DNA of 64,000 nt from Algicella marina (lineage in GTDB: Bacteria; Pseudomonadota; Alphaproteobacteria; Rhodobacterales; Rhodobacteraceae), in the NCBI RefSeq assembly GCF_009931615.1, contig NZ_CP046620.1:2123501-2187500 (forward strand), read 5' to 3'. Positions 17,945-26,289 of this stretch are shown piece by piece. The notes under the pieces were generated by a model, which was given only the letters and a program-made list of their open reading frames with translations, was not told where the DNA came from and did not search any database. The first letter of the stretch is position 1. Each line of letters begins with the position of its first letter. The position numbers were made by a program, and so were the translations under genes.

Positions 17945-20242
17945 ATGCTGAGTTTTCGATCTTCCCAGCCGCGATCATTCTCGCCATCCACGCCGCCGAA
18001 GTGTGTTTGGCTGGTGGGCAACTTCCCTCTGACCGGAGCGAATGTTTCCAGCCATGCGGCTCAGGTTGCAACATTGCTGGATCGTATCGGCATTTCGAGT
18101 CGCTTCATAGGTTACGGGCCGCGCAGTTTTTGTGAAGCGCACCTGAACGCAAAGCTCTCCCGCGACGATGGCTGCACGTGTCTCGTGATCTACCTGCGTT
18201 GTGTCTTTCGACCACATGGATTGGCCCAGGCCGGTTTCCTGCGGCAGTGGCGGGCGCACTTGTTTCGCGTTGCGTGCCTTCTGCGCCTCATCCGACAAGA
18301 CGGAAGGATTGTGTTCATTGGCCAGAGGGCGCCGTCCGCGTTTGAGAAGATGCTCGAACTGGCATTTTTTGCACTGATGCGCCTTTGCTGTGGGTCGCGC
18401 GTCCAAGCCCATTCAGGCACGGCCACGCCTGCGGGAGTGGTGGCAGGGCTTGGCGGGCGCTGGCCGAAACCTGTTCCCATTCACGTCGCCGAGGAACTCA
18501 GTTTTCAACAAATTCTGCGCGCCTGCCCGGAAGGGCAACGGATTTCACCCACTCATGTGCGACGTGCTCTGGCGGCTTATACGCTGGGACGGGACGATCG
18601 TGATGCCCTTGCAGCGGAGATCTCCGCTTGCGTCGAACGGGCGGAGCAGTTGTCTGGCGACGAATTTCGCTGCCTGATCGGGCGACATTTGCTGACGGCA
18701 GAGGACCTTGCACCAGCGGCGATACGGAAATGCCTCGCACCGCTGCCGTCCGACCCGCGGCAAAGCCAACTGACCGCACACATGAAGGTTGCAGGGCGGG
18801 CGTCTCGGGACGTATTGGACTACCTTCGGCCGGAGGGTATGGACCGTCCGCTGTCCCCGGTCGCCCGTGAATTGGAGGCGGCCCTCACGAAGTCGAGTGA
18901 CCACCCACTAAATGCAAGGCTCGGCGGCGACGCGAAGAACTTGACGCACCTGAACATGATCCTGATGCTTGCGCATCGTCGGCACATGACAACGCTTGCT
19001 GCGTTCAGACAGCCATGGTGCGAGCGGTCCTGGGCATCTGACGTGATCGACCGATCGCACTTGATGAGCTGCCGCGGAAAGTTGGGCCACTTGCCCCCGC
19101 ACCTGCACCTCCACGGCGACGCCAGTCTTTCCACGGGACTTTCGCTGAACTTCTGGATGAGCGCGAGGGCCTTTCAAACGGCGGGGATCGCCACGCGGTT
19201 TGTTTGCCAAGACAAGCTCGACCCGTTCCTTCCGCGCGGCACGAGGGAACTTTCGCAGCCGGTGGCGCTGTATCATCACAACGCCGATCAGATACCGGAG
19301 GTGATCTTTAACCGTCACAGGTTCGATGCCCCATATCACATAGGCTTCCTGTTGTGGGAGTTCGACCAGTTGCCGGCAGCCCACAGGCTGGCGCTGGAAA
19401 TGCTGGACGAAATCTGGGTGCCGTCAGTGTTCACGCAGAGGCTCTATCAGTCAGCGTTCCAAGGCAAGGTGAGGTTGATGCGCAAGGCGCTGATGCTGCC
19501 CCGTGGTGCGTTGCCGCGGCTTGCTTCACAATGGCAGAAAGCCGCGGGGATCAAACGGTACCTCCTGTGCTTCGATGCGCATTCTTCCGTGGCGCGCAAG
19601 AACCCACTCGCTGCCGTCCGTGCATTTCAGGCGGCCTTTCCCGGACGGCGCGACGTGGAACTGCTGATCAAGTCAACGCCTCTGCCAACCGGCCACTGGG
19701 GAGATCCGGAAGGGCAACTCGCCACGATCCAGGATATCGCAGGACGTGACGTGCGCATCCGCCTTCAACCAGCCCGTCTGCCCTTTCCGCAACTTTGCGC
19801 CCTGATTGCCAGCGCCGATGCGCTGGTGTCGCCACATCGCGCCGAAGGCTTTGGTTACTTTCCTTCATTTGCGCTGGCACTCGGTATTCCGGTCATCTCC
19901 ACCGACTATTCCGGACCACGCGACTTCTGCACGGAACAGACGGCCTTTCCTGTTTCCTACACGCTGGAACGGGTGCCGAGACACCATGCGATTTTCCCGA
20001 CACCCGGCGCCAGGTGGGCGGAAATTGACCACGCGCACCTCACTCACAGGATGAGAGAGGTGGATGATTTTCCGGAGACGGCCCGGCGGCGGGCCGCCGA
20101 CGGCAAGGCGCTGATGAAGTTCGAATACTCCTTGGACATGCAGGCACGACGCTACACTGCGCGTCTTGAAGAACTCGGATTCCTGCAACGGGAAATGGCC
20201 GGGTGCCACGGGCCACCCGTAGCCAACAGCGAATCCTGTTGA
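17945..20242 (+). CDS. Large glycosyltransferase (GT4-like C-terminus) with long unassigned N-terminal part
   Basis: The 765-residue protein ends in a GT-B glycosyltransferase domain. SVARKNPLAAVRAFQAAFPG is near 550, ADALVSPHRAEGFGYFPSFA near 620, and IPVISTDYSGPRDF follows, the usual nucleotide-sugar binding region of GT4 enzymes. A middle part (about 380-510) has GT-like pieces such as HIGFLLWEFDQLP and DEIWVPSVFTQRLY. The first 350 residues open like a second Rossmann domain (KCVWLVGNFPLTGAN) but then run into helical sequence I cannot place. No membrane segment is seen. The acceptor is unknown; an O-antigen ligase family gene 6 kb away hints at surface polysaccharide. ATG 17945 is preferred over a TTG two codons earlier. 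Confidence 0.75.
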   Translation: MLSFRSSQPRSFSPSTPPKCVWLVGNFPLTGANVSSHAAQVATLLDRIGISSRFIGYGPRSFCEAHLNAKLSRDDGCTCLVIYLRCVFRPHGLAQAGFLRQWRAHLFRVACLLRLIRQDGRIVFIGQRAPSAFEKMLELAFFALMRLCCGSRVQAHSGTATPAGVVAGLGGRWPKPVPIHVAEELSFQQILRACPEGQRISPTHVRRALAAYTLGRDDRDALAAEISACVERAEQLSGDEFRCLIGRHLLTAEDLAPAAIRKCLAPLPSDPRQSQLTAHMKVAGRASRDVLDYLRPEGMDRPLSPVARELEAALTKSSDHPLNARLGGDAKNLTHLNMILMLAHRRHMTTLAAFRQPWCERSWASDVIDRSHLMSCRGKLGHLPPHLHLHGDASLSTGLSLNFWMSARAFQTAGIATRFVCQDKLDPFLPRGTRELSQPVALYHHNADQIPEVIFNRHRFDAPYHIGFLLWEFDQLPAAHRLALEMLDEIWVPSVFTQRLYQSAFQGKVRLMRKALMLPRGALPRLASQWQKAAGIKRYLLCFDAHSSVARKNPLAAVRAFQAAFPGRRDVELLIKSTPLPTGHWGDPEGQLATIQDIAGRDVRIRLQPARLPFPQLCALIASADALVSPHRAEGFGYFPSFALALGIPVISTDYSGPRDFCTEQTAFPVSYTLERVPRHHAIFPTPGARWAEIDHAHLTHRMREVDDFPETARRRAADGKALMKFEYSLDMQARRYTARLEELGFLQREMAGCHGPPVANSESC

Positions 20243-20267
20243 CGTGATGTTCGCGGATTGTTCAAAT
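20239..20267 (+). promoter_or_regulatory. mmcB promoter with LexA box
   Basis: TTGACG (20239-20244), a 17-base spacer and TCAAAT (20262-20267) form a candidate promoter. GTTC-N7-GTTC, the alphaproteobacterial LexA box, lies at 20249-20263 and covers the spacer and -10 element. Its position before mmcB, an SOS gene in Caulobacter, makes LexA control likely. Transcription would start about at the ATG at 20273, implying a leaderless message. Confidence 0.65.
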
Positions 20268-20272
20268 ACCCT

Positions 20273-20734
20273 ATGTCGCTTGCTTCGCCAGAAATCAGCC
20301 TCGCACCGGGCTTTCAACTCGCACGTGGCGTGTCCCGACATCTGACGCAACGGGGAATGTCCTGCTTGACGGAGTTTGTGCCGACGCGGGGCTTGCGCGT
20401 GGATGTCCTCGCGCTGGCACCCGATGGTGAAATCTGGATCGTGGAATGCAAGTCCTGCCGGGCCGACTATCAGAGTGACGGCAAATGGGCCGGTTACCGG
20501 GACTGGTGTGACCGTTTCCTGTGGGCAGTGGATTGCGACTTCCCTGTGTCGCTCCTGCCTGAGGACACAGGATTGATCGTCGCGGACTATTACGGTGCCG
20601 AGGTCGTACGCGAAGCGCCGCTGCACAAGCTGAACGCGGCTCGAAGGAAATCACTGACACTGAAGATTGGCAGAACGGCAGCTCAGCGGCTGTCGCGGCT
20701 GTTGGATCCGGATTTCACTGGCTGGCCGGCTTGA
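20273..20734 (+). CDS. mmcB: MmcB family DNA repair protein
   Basis: The 153-residue protein has a PD-(D/E)XK nuclease-like core: FVPTRGLRVDVLAL, then IWIVECKSCRADYQSD with the E-x-K pair, and KWAGYRDWCDRFLWAVD. MmcB is SOS-induced in Caulobacter crescentus and contributes to mitomycin C resistance. The start is taken as the ATG of MSLASPE; a TTG five codons upstream lies inside the LexA box and is unlikely. The promoter geometry suggests a leaderless transcript. Confidence 0.88.
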   Translation: MSLASPEISLAPGFQLARGVSRHLTQRGMSCLTEFVPTRGLRVDVLALAPDGEIWIVECKSCRADYQSDGKWAGYRDWCDRFLWAVDCDFPVSLLPEDTGLIVADYYGAEVVREAPLHKLNAARRKSLTLKIGRTAAQRLSRLLDPDFTGWPA

Positions 20735-20747
20735 ACAGAACGTGCCG

Positions 20748-20927
20748 TCAGCCACGGGCCTTGGCGGCGGAAGCGCGCAGTTCTTCTGCGATTTCCTCCG
20801 CCTCGTCGGGCTCGAAATCCATGGGTAGGTCGATTCCCTTGCCACGAATGTACATGCGAACCATGCCTTCTGTCGTCGGCCCGATCTGCAATTCTGTTTC
20901 GATCGAAGTTTCGGTGTTGATGCCCAT
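20748..20927 (-). CDS. DUF6324 family small protein
   Basis: A 59-residue acidic protein is read on the minus strand: it begins MGINTETSIETELQIGPTTE, continues with GMVRMYIRGKGIDLPMDF, and ends in a helix rich in Glu and Ala (EPDEAEEIAEELRASAAKA). It matches my memory of the DUF6324 family common in Rhodobacterales; its function is unknown. CTGGAGG lies about six to ten bases before the ATG. It converges on mmcB with 13 bases between stop codons. It is short enough to be missed by routine length cut-offs. Confidence 0.8.
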   Translation of the reverse strand: MGINTETSIETELQIGPTTEGMVRMYIRGKGIDLPMDFEPDEAEEIAEELRASAAKARG

Positions 20928-20992
20928 TTTTCAAGCCTCCAGGATCACGACGCCAGTATAGACGCCTGCGAAAAAGATCAAGCGTCGAGGGC

Positions 20993-21021
20993 TTGCAATC
21001 AGAATTGTGAGGCGGTATCTC
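20993..21021 (+). promoter_or_regulatory. Candidate promoter of tRNA-His
   Basis: TTGCAA (20993-20998), a 17-base spacer and TATCTC (21016-21021) precede the tRNA by about 12 bases, placing the predicted start just before the mature 5' end. A small AGGCGG/CCGCCT inverted repeat (21010-21027) overlaps the -10 region. Confidence 0.45.
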
Positions 21022-21032
21022 CCGCCTACGGT

Positions 21033-21109
21033 GCCGGCTTAGCTCAGTTGGTTAGAGCGCTTGATTGTGGATCAAGAGGTCCCCCGTTCGAGCCGGGGAG
21101 CTGGTACCA
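21033..21109 (+). tRNA. tRNA-His (GTG anticodon)
   Basis: A complete cloverleaf of 77 bases with encoded CCA is present: acceptor GCCGGCT/AGCTGGT, D arm GCTC/GAGC, anticodon arm CTTGA-TTGTGGA-TCAAG with anticodon GTG, and T arm CCCCG-TTCGAGC-CGGGG. The base before position 1 is T and position 73 is A, so the usual bacterial G-1:C73 pair is missing. This is a known trait of a large alphaproteobacterial clade that includes Rhodobacterales. No integrase or island follows it. Confidence 0.97.
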
Positions 21110-21118
21110 TCTCCTGAA

Positions 21119-21673
21119 CTATTGATTTTCAGCGAGCGTGCGGCAGGCGACGACCGATGCCATCGCAGTTTTCGTGTGATGGATCGCGCTCGCCGCAAAC
21201 GACCGCATCACCATGATCCGGTAACCATCCTCCAGGGCAGTGACACTGGACATCATGTGCGCGAACTCGGTTCGGGCGGTATCGCCGGGCTTCATGCGCT
21301 CCACATCAAGGGGGCAGAGACGCGCCATCACGAGGGCCTCTGTCGGGTCGACGATGTCAAACACCGCCCATCCTGATGTCTGGTCCGTGAGCGCGCAAAG
21401 ATCGCCCAGTTTCTCCTGGGCGTCCGGAAGCGAAACACCGGTCAGGAACCACTGGCCGCGGCCCATCCAGATGGCGCCACCTGCACGGCTGACTTCAAGC
21501 GCCTGCCCAAAAGCCGATTGGCAGACTTTGTTCGCCTCTTCCTCACACCCACGGAAGGGCTGCACCGAACACAGGGAACCAAGGTCAACGGCAGTTAGCC
21601 GGACATCCCCTGCTTCGATGGGCAGTGCCGACCCGGCCAGAGGAGCAACTGATCTCAAACCCGATTCAGCCAT
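21119..21673 (-). CDS. soxG: Sarcosine oxidase gamma subunit
   Basis: The 184-residue subunit is a small GcvT-related protein; it contains VRLTAVDLGSLCSVQPF, GAIWMGRGQWFLTG and ALTDQTSGWAVFDI. It is the fourth subunit of heterotetrameric sarcosine oxidase, which oxidises sarcosine to glycine, passing the methyl to THF as 5,10-methylene-THF and making H2O2. The ATG at MAESGL has GGAAGAGG about five bases upstream and overlaps the end of soxA by eight bases; an ATG six codons earlier (MSEEAP) is an alternative. It ends nine bases before the convergent tRNA-His. Confidence 0.9.
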   Translation of the reverse strand: MAESGLRSVAPLAGSALPIEAGDVRLTAVDLGSLCSVQPFRGCEEEANKVCQSAFGQALEVSRAGGAIWMGRGQWFLTGVSLPDAQEKLGDLCALTDQTSGWAVFDIVDPTEALVMARLCPLDVERMKPGDTARTEFAHMMSSVTALEDGYRIMVMRSFAASAIHHTKTAMASVVACRTLAENQ

Positions 21674-24611
21674 TGGCGCCTCTTCCGACATTCGCCAGGA
21701 ACGGCAATTCCACCACCCGGCATTCCGTCTCTCGCTCTCCGCGCATGAAATCCACGGCACGAACGGATTGCCCTGTCCGCTCGCTGCCATTGGCGAGAAA
21801 CCCGAGGGCAATATGATGGCCAAGCGTGGGCGAATGGCAAGTGGAGGTGATGTAGCCCTGCGCTTCGATGCGATGCGCTGCCGCCCCCGGATTGAACAGG
21901 TGGGCGCCAGCGTAAAGGCGTGCCTCCGGTTCGACAGGCACGAGGCCGACAAGTTGCGGGCGCTTCGCATCCGTCAGGCCGGGACGCTGGCTCATGACTT
22001 TGCCGATGCAATCCTTGGCCCCGGCCATCATGCGCCCGAGACCAACGTCTGCGGCGGTGACGCGACCGGGGATCTCGGCATGGGTCAGAAAGCCCTTTTC
22101 GATGCGCAGGACATTGAGAGCCTCCATGCCGTAGGCGCCGCCGCCCAGAGATTCTGCACGGGATACCAGCAGACGAAACAGCGCATCGCCGTGGTTTGCC
22201 GGGACCGCGATCTCGAAACCCAGTTCTCCCGAAAAGGAAATGCGAAACACTCTGCCGGCAACGCCCGCAACCGTTGCCGCACCACAGGCCATGAACGGAA
22301 GATCGTCGTCTTCCATGCTATCGGCGACAATTTGGGAAAGAAGCTCCCGCGCCCGTGGCCCGGAGACTGCAAACTGCGACCACTGCTCAGTGACTGAAAT
22401 GAGCGCTACGTCAAGTTCCGGCCAGAGACACTGCGCGCAGAATTCCAGATGCGACATCACCTGACCGGCGGCCGCCGTCGTTGTGGACAGCACGTAGTGA
22501 GCCTCACCCATGCGTGCGACGGTGCCGTCATCCATCACGAACCCGTCCTCGCGCAGCATCAGCCCGTAGCGAACGCGATCGATCTTCAGCGAAGACATTG
22601 TACCGGTGTAAATCCTGTCGAGGAATGTGGCCGCATCCTTGCCCTGGACGTCGATCTTGCCAAGGGTGGAGACGTCGCAGACACCGACGCTGTTGCGCAC
22701 CCAGCGGACCTCCCTGTCACAACTTTCCTGCCATGACGCCTCGCCCGCCTGCGGGTACCAGGCGGCCCGGTGCCAGAGCCCTGCCTCGATGAATTTCGCG
22801 TCCATCGCTTCCGAGGCCGTATGGCTGGCCGGAAACCGTGCAGGGGCGAAATCCTGACCGGTTGCCCGCGCCCCATATGCAGACAGTTCGACCGGGCTGT
22901 AAGGCGGGCGGAAGGTGGTCGTGCCGACGCTCTCGATCGGCTGCCCGGCGAGGTCCGCAAGGACTGCGAGGCCCAGCGTGTTGGACGTCTTGCCCTGGTC
23001 GGTGGCCATTCCCAGCGTCGTGTAGCGTTTGACGTGTTCGACCGAGCGGAAGTTTTCCTTGTAGGCGAGCTCGATGTCCTTGGTCGTCACATCGTTCTGC
23101 AGGTCGACCCAAGCCCGACCCGGCGCCGCGACCTGCCAAAATGGTGTGATCGAATAGGCCGCATCCTGCTTTATCTCCGGCAAGGGTTCCTGCACCCCGC
23201 TCAGGCCGAGGCTTCCCAGGGCGTCGATCCCCCCAGCCCTACCGCTTTCCAACGCCGCGCGCGTACCGAAGGTACCGTTGGCAGCGCCCACCGGCAACAA
23301 CCCCGGCACGGCGTTTTCAGCCGGCACGAAAGCCGCGATTTCCGTGTTCCAGACAGGGCGGCCATTCATGTGGCAGGTAAGGTGGACACCGGGATTCCAG
23401 CCGCCGGATACGGCAAGGCCATCGACCTCGAACCGCTCTTCCCCGCCACCCGTCGCCACCGTAACGGAGGTCAGGCGCTTGCGCCCGCGGGTGGAGATCA
23501 CCTGACCGCCGGCGATCCCTTTCCACGGTCCATCGGGCAGTTCGATGCCCGGCCGTGTGTCGATCAGCGCCGCCACCTCCAGGCCCGCGTCGGCGAGCAT
23601 GTGAGCTGTACGCCAGCCGTCGTCATTGTTGGTGAACACGGCGAAGCGGCTGGCAGCCGCGACACCATAACGCTGCAGATAGGTCCGCACGGCCCCCGCA
23701 AGCATCACACCTGGCCGGTCGTTGCCGGGAAAGGCTATGCCGCGTTCCTGCGCACCGCCGGCAAGGATGGCGCGGCGGGCCGCGATCCGCCAGAAGACGT
23801 GGCGCGGGCAGCCAGCGGCGGGGCTGGCGACGTGGTCGGAAATTCGTTCAAGCGCGCCGAAAGTGCCACCATCATAGGCGCCTGTCACCGTTGTCCGGCG
23901 CATGAGTCGGACATTGGGAAGAGCGTTCAATCGATCGATTGTCCGTCCGACCCAACCGATGGCCGGCAGGCCGTCGATCTCTTCTGCCTCGTCCAGTAAA
24001 CGGCCACCAAAACGGAAATCCTCGTCAGCCAGGATAACCCGTGCCCCGGCCATTCCGGCGGTGAGAGCGGCCATCAGGCCCGACGGGCCGGAGCCGATGA
24101 CGAGGAGATCACAATGGGCGAACGCCTTGTCGGAGGCGTCCGAATCAGCCGTGCCGGGCAATCGACCCAGACCGGCTGCCCGGCGTATGGCCGGCTCATA
24201 GATTTTTTCCCAGAACGCCTGCGGCCACATGAAGGTCTTGTAGTAGAACCCGGCTGCCAGAAACGGTGCCAGCAAATCATTTACTGCCAGAAGGTCAATA
24301 GTCAGAGAGGGCCAGGCGTTCTGGCTGCGGGCCTCCAAACCCTCATAAACCTCCTGCATGGTCGCGCGAGTGTTGGGTGTCATACGCGACCCGCTTCCGA
24401 CTTCCAGCAGGGCATTCGGCTCTTCTGATCCGGCGGTGAATGTTCCGCGGGGGCGGTGGTACTTGAAACTCCGGCCCACCAGCCGAACGTCATTGGCAAG
24501 AAGCGCGGAGGCGAGTGTGTCGCCGGGGTGAGCGAGATACTCCCGCCCGTTGAAACGAAAACTGATCTTCCGAGATCGGTCAATCAAGCCGCCTTCGGAA
24601 AGGCGGCTCAT
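21666..24611 (-). CDS. soxA: Sarcosine oxidase alpha subunit
   Basis: The 981-residue subunit has, in order, a 2Fe-2S-ferredoxin-like N-terminal fold (ISFRFNGREYLAHPGDTLAS), an NAD-binding domain with LLVIGSGPSGLMAALTAGMA near residue 170, and a C-terminal aminomethyltransferase (GcvT-like) folate domain from about 590 (RVRYGLMLREDGFVMDDGT). This is the full-length alpha chain of heterotetrameric sarcosine oxidase; the folate domain captures the methyl group. It overlaps soxD by four bases upstream and soxG downstream, so the subunits are translationally coupled. Confidence 0.96.
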   Translation of the reverse strand: MSRLSEGGLIDRSRKISFRFNGREYLAHPGDTLASALLANDVRLVGRSFKYHRPRGTFTAGSEEPNALLEVGSGSRMTPNTRATMQEVYEGLEARSQNAWPSLTIDLLAVNDLLAPFLAAGFYYKTFMWPQAFWEKIYEPAIRRAAGLGRLPGTADSDASDKAFAHCDLLVIGSGPSGLMAALTAGMAGARVILADEDFRFGGRLLDEAEEIDGLPAIGWVGRTIDRLNALPNVRLMRRTTVTGAYDGGTFGALERISDHVASPAAGCPRHVFWRIAARRAILAGGAQERGIAFPGNDRPGVMLAGAVRTYLQRYGVAAASRFAVFTNNDDGWRTAHMLADAGLEVAALIDTRPGIELPDGPWKGIAGGQVISTRGRKRLTSVTVATGGGEERFEVDGLAVSGGWNPGVHLTCHMNGRPVWNTEIAAFVPAENAVPGLLPVGAANGTFGTRAALESGRAGGIDALGSLGLSGVQEPLPEIKQDAAYSITPFWQVAAPGRAWVDLQNDVTTKDIELAYKENFRSVEHVKRYTTLGMATDQGKTSNTLGLAVLADLAGQPIESVGTTTFRPPYSPVELSAYGARATGQDFAPARFPASHTASEAMDAKFIEAGLWHRAAWYPQAGEASWQESCDREVRWVRNSVGVCDVSTLGKIDVQGKDAATFLDRIYTGTMSSLKIDRVRYGLMLREDGFVMDDGTVARMGEAHYVLSTTTAAAGQVMSHLEFCAQCLWPELDVALISVTEQWSQFAVSGPRARELLSQIVADSMEDDDLPFMACGAATVAGVAGRVFRISFSGELGFEIAVPANHGDALFRLLVSRAESLGGGAYGMEALNVLRIEKGFLTHAEIPGRVTAADVGLGRMMAGAKDCIGKVMSQRPGLTDAKRPQLVGLVPVEPEARLYAGAHLFNPGAAAHRIEAQGYITSTCHSPTLGHHIALGFLANGSERTGQSVRAVDFMRGERETECRVVELPFLANVGRGANG

Positions 24612-24871
24612 CGCTGTACCTCGGCAGCCAGAGCCACTGACGAAATCGCATGATTGCGAGTATCGCGCACAACGTGCAGCCATGCCGAACATCCCAGGTT
24701 ATGGTGCCATAACTCGGCGTTCGGTCCGGCCGGGTTTTCCCGAACGTGCAGATATTCGTGAAACGCAGCGGTGCCGGCATCACCCGACGGCCGCGCCAGC
24801 AGCGCGGCGGAGCCCAGATAGCTGAATTCCCGCAGATCCCGCTCTCCGCAGATCGGGCAATCAATTCTCAC
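24608..24871 (-). CDS. soxD: Sarcosine oxidase delta subunit
   Basis: The 87-residue zinc-binding subunit opens with MRIDCPICGERDLREFSYLG and ends with ELWHHNLGCSAWLHVVRDT, supplying the Cys and His zinc ligands of the delta chain. It stabilises the SoxBDAG complex. The stop overlaps the soxA start by four bases (ATGA). Confidence 0.95.
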   Translation of the reverse strand: MRIDCPICGERDLREFSYLGSAALLARPSGDAGTAAFHEYLHVRENPAGPNAELWHHNLGCSAWLHVVRDTRNHAISSVALAAEVQR

Positions 24872-24889
24872 AGCCGGTCCTCCGGCATC

Positions 24890-26140
24890 TCAGTGTCGGT
24901 TCGGTTGCGCACCCGTGCCCTCCTCGTCCAACACGTGGCCAGTCTCGAACCGGTCCATGCGCAGTTTCGTCGCGTGCCGCGAAGGCTGGCCGGTGGCAAT
25001 CAGATGCGCAAAACACCAGCCTGAGGCTGGAGTCGCCTTGAAGCCCCCATAGCACCAGCCGCCATTGAAGAAGAGGCCATCCACCGGCGTTTTGTCGATG
25101 ATCGGTGAGCCGTCCATCGTCATGTCCATGATCCCGCCCCAACTGCGCAGCATCCGTGCGCGGCCGATCATCGGCATCATCGCCATGCCGGCCTCACAGA
25201 CGTGTTCGACCATCGGCAGGTTGCCCCGCGCAGCATAGGAATTGTAGAAATCGAGGTCGCCACCGAACACCAGTCCGCCCTTGTCGGATTGACTGATGTA
25301 GAAATGGCCCATGCCAAACGTGACTACACCGGGAAGGATCGGCTTCAGCCCTTCGGTGACGAACGCCTGCAGGACGTGGCTTTCTATCGGCAGACGCAAA
25401 CCGGCCATCTGACCGACCTGGGACGAACGGCCGGCTACCGACATTCCGACCTTGTCCGCCATGATCGAGCCACGCGATGTCTCCACACCCAGAACCCGGC
25501 CGCGTTCAATCCGGAAACCCGTAACTTCGCAATTCTGGATCAGGTCGACGCCGCGCGTGTCGGCACCACGAGCAAATCCCCAGGCTACGGCATCGTGCCG
25601 CGCCGTGCCGCCCCGACGCTGCAGCAACCCGCCATGTATTGGAAACCGGGCATTCTGGTGATCGAGATAAGGATAGGCAGCCCGAACCTCATCCCGGCCC
25701 AGCAGTTCCGCGTCGTCGCCTTGCAGCCGGATCGCGTTGCCGCGACGGGCGTAGAAATCCATCTGGCCGTCGGAATGGGCGAGGTTGATCACGCCACGCT
25801 GGCTCATCATCACGTTGTAATTCAACTCCTGCTCCAGTCCCTCCCAGAGCTTCAGCGAGTGAGAATAAAACTCCGTGTTGCCGTCGATATGGTAATTTGC
25901 CCGGACGATCGTGGTGTTTCGACCGACATTGCCCCCGCCCAGATAACCCCTTTCCAGCACCGCAACATTGGTGATGCCGTGGTTCCGGGCGAGGTAATAC
26001 GCCGTGGCCAATCCGTGGCCGCCACCACCGATGATGATCACGTCGTAACGCGGCTTCGGCGCGGGGTCGCGCCAGATTGGCTTCCAACCCGCTTGCCCGC
26101 GCAAGCCGTTAAGAAGAACCGAAAATCCCGAGTATCGCAT
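24890..26140 (-). CDS. soxB: Sarcosine oxidase beta subunit
   Basis: The 416-residue flavoprotein (D-amino acid oxidase fold) has the FAD-binding start YDVIIIGGGGHGLATAYYLA near residue 31, LERGYLGGGNVGRNTTIVRA, and the C-terminal GGIMDMTMDGSPIIDKT. In the tetramer it holds the noncovalent FAD and the covalent FMN and oxidises sarcosine. MRYSGFSVLLNGL is the family's usual start. It is the first gene of soxBDAG. No glyA, purU or folD gene follows, unlike some sox operons. Confidence 0.96.
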   Translation of the reverse strand: MRYSGFSVLLNGLRGQAGWKPIWRDPAPKPRYDVIIIGGGGHGLATAYYLARNHGITNVAVLERGYLGGGNVGRNTTIVRANYHIDGNTEFYSHSLKLWEGLEQELNYNVMMSQRGVINLAHSDGQMDFYARRGNAIRLQGDDAELLGRDEVRAAYPYLDHQNARFPIHGGLLQRRGGTARHDAVAWGFARGADTRGVDLIQNCEVTGFRIERGRVLGVETSRGSIMADKVGMSVAGRSSQVGQMAGLRLPIESHVLQAFVTEGLKPILPGVVTFGMGHFYISQSDKGGLVFGGDLDFYNSYAARGNLPMVEHVCEAGMAMMPMIGRARMLRSWGGIMDMTMDGSPIIDKTPVDGLFFNGGWCYGGFKATPASGWCFAHLIATGQPSRHATKLRMDRFETGHVLDEEGTGAQPNRH

Positions 26141-26196
26141 CGCCCTCGCCTCTCGCGCCCCAGAGAACAACGCGAAGGCAGCAGGAACAAGGCCGG

Positions 26197-26217
26197 AAAC
26201 GACGTATGGCGTCGTTT
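26197..26217. promoter_or_regulatory. Perfect palindrome upstream of soxB
   Basis: AAACGACG (26197-26204) and CGTCGTTT (26210-26217) are perfect 8-base arms around a 5-base centre, 57 bases before the soxB start in the intergenic region divergent with the O-antigen ligase family gene. It looks like an operator of a dimeric regulator; no regulator gene is adjacent. Confidence 0.5.
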
Positions 26218-26289
26218 TCGCCACGCCAGCCATATTTCTGACGCAGACCAATTCTACTAGCCGGCTTCAGATCATATTCGAGATACGTG

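Noticed and set aside
17649-18074. A 141-codon minus-strand frame across the 6S RNA candidate and the glycosyltransferase start
   Set aside because: It overlaps a well-supported gene on the other strand and its sequence shows no domain.
21033-21110. tRNA-His as an attachment site of an integrated element
   Set aside because: No integrase, no repeat of the tRNA 3' end, and the next genes are the ordinary soxBDAG operon.
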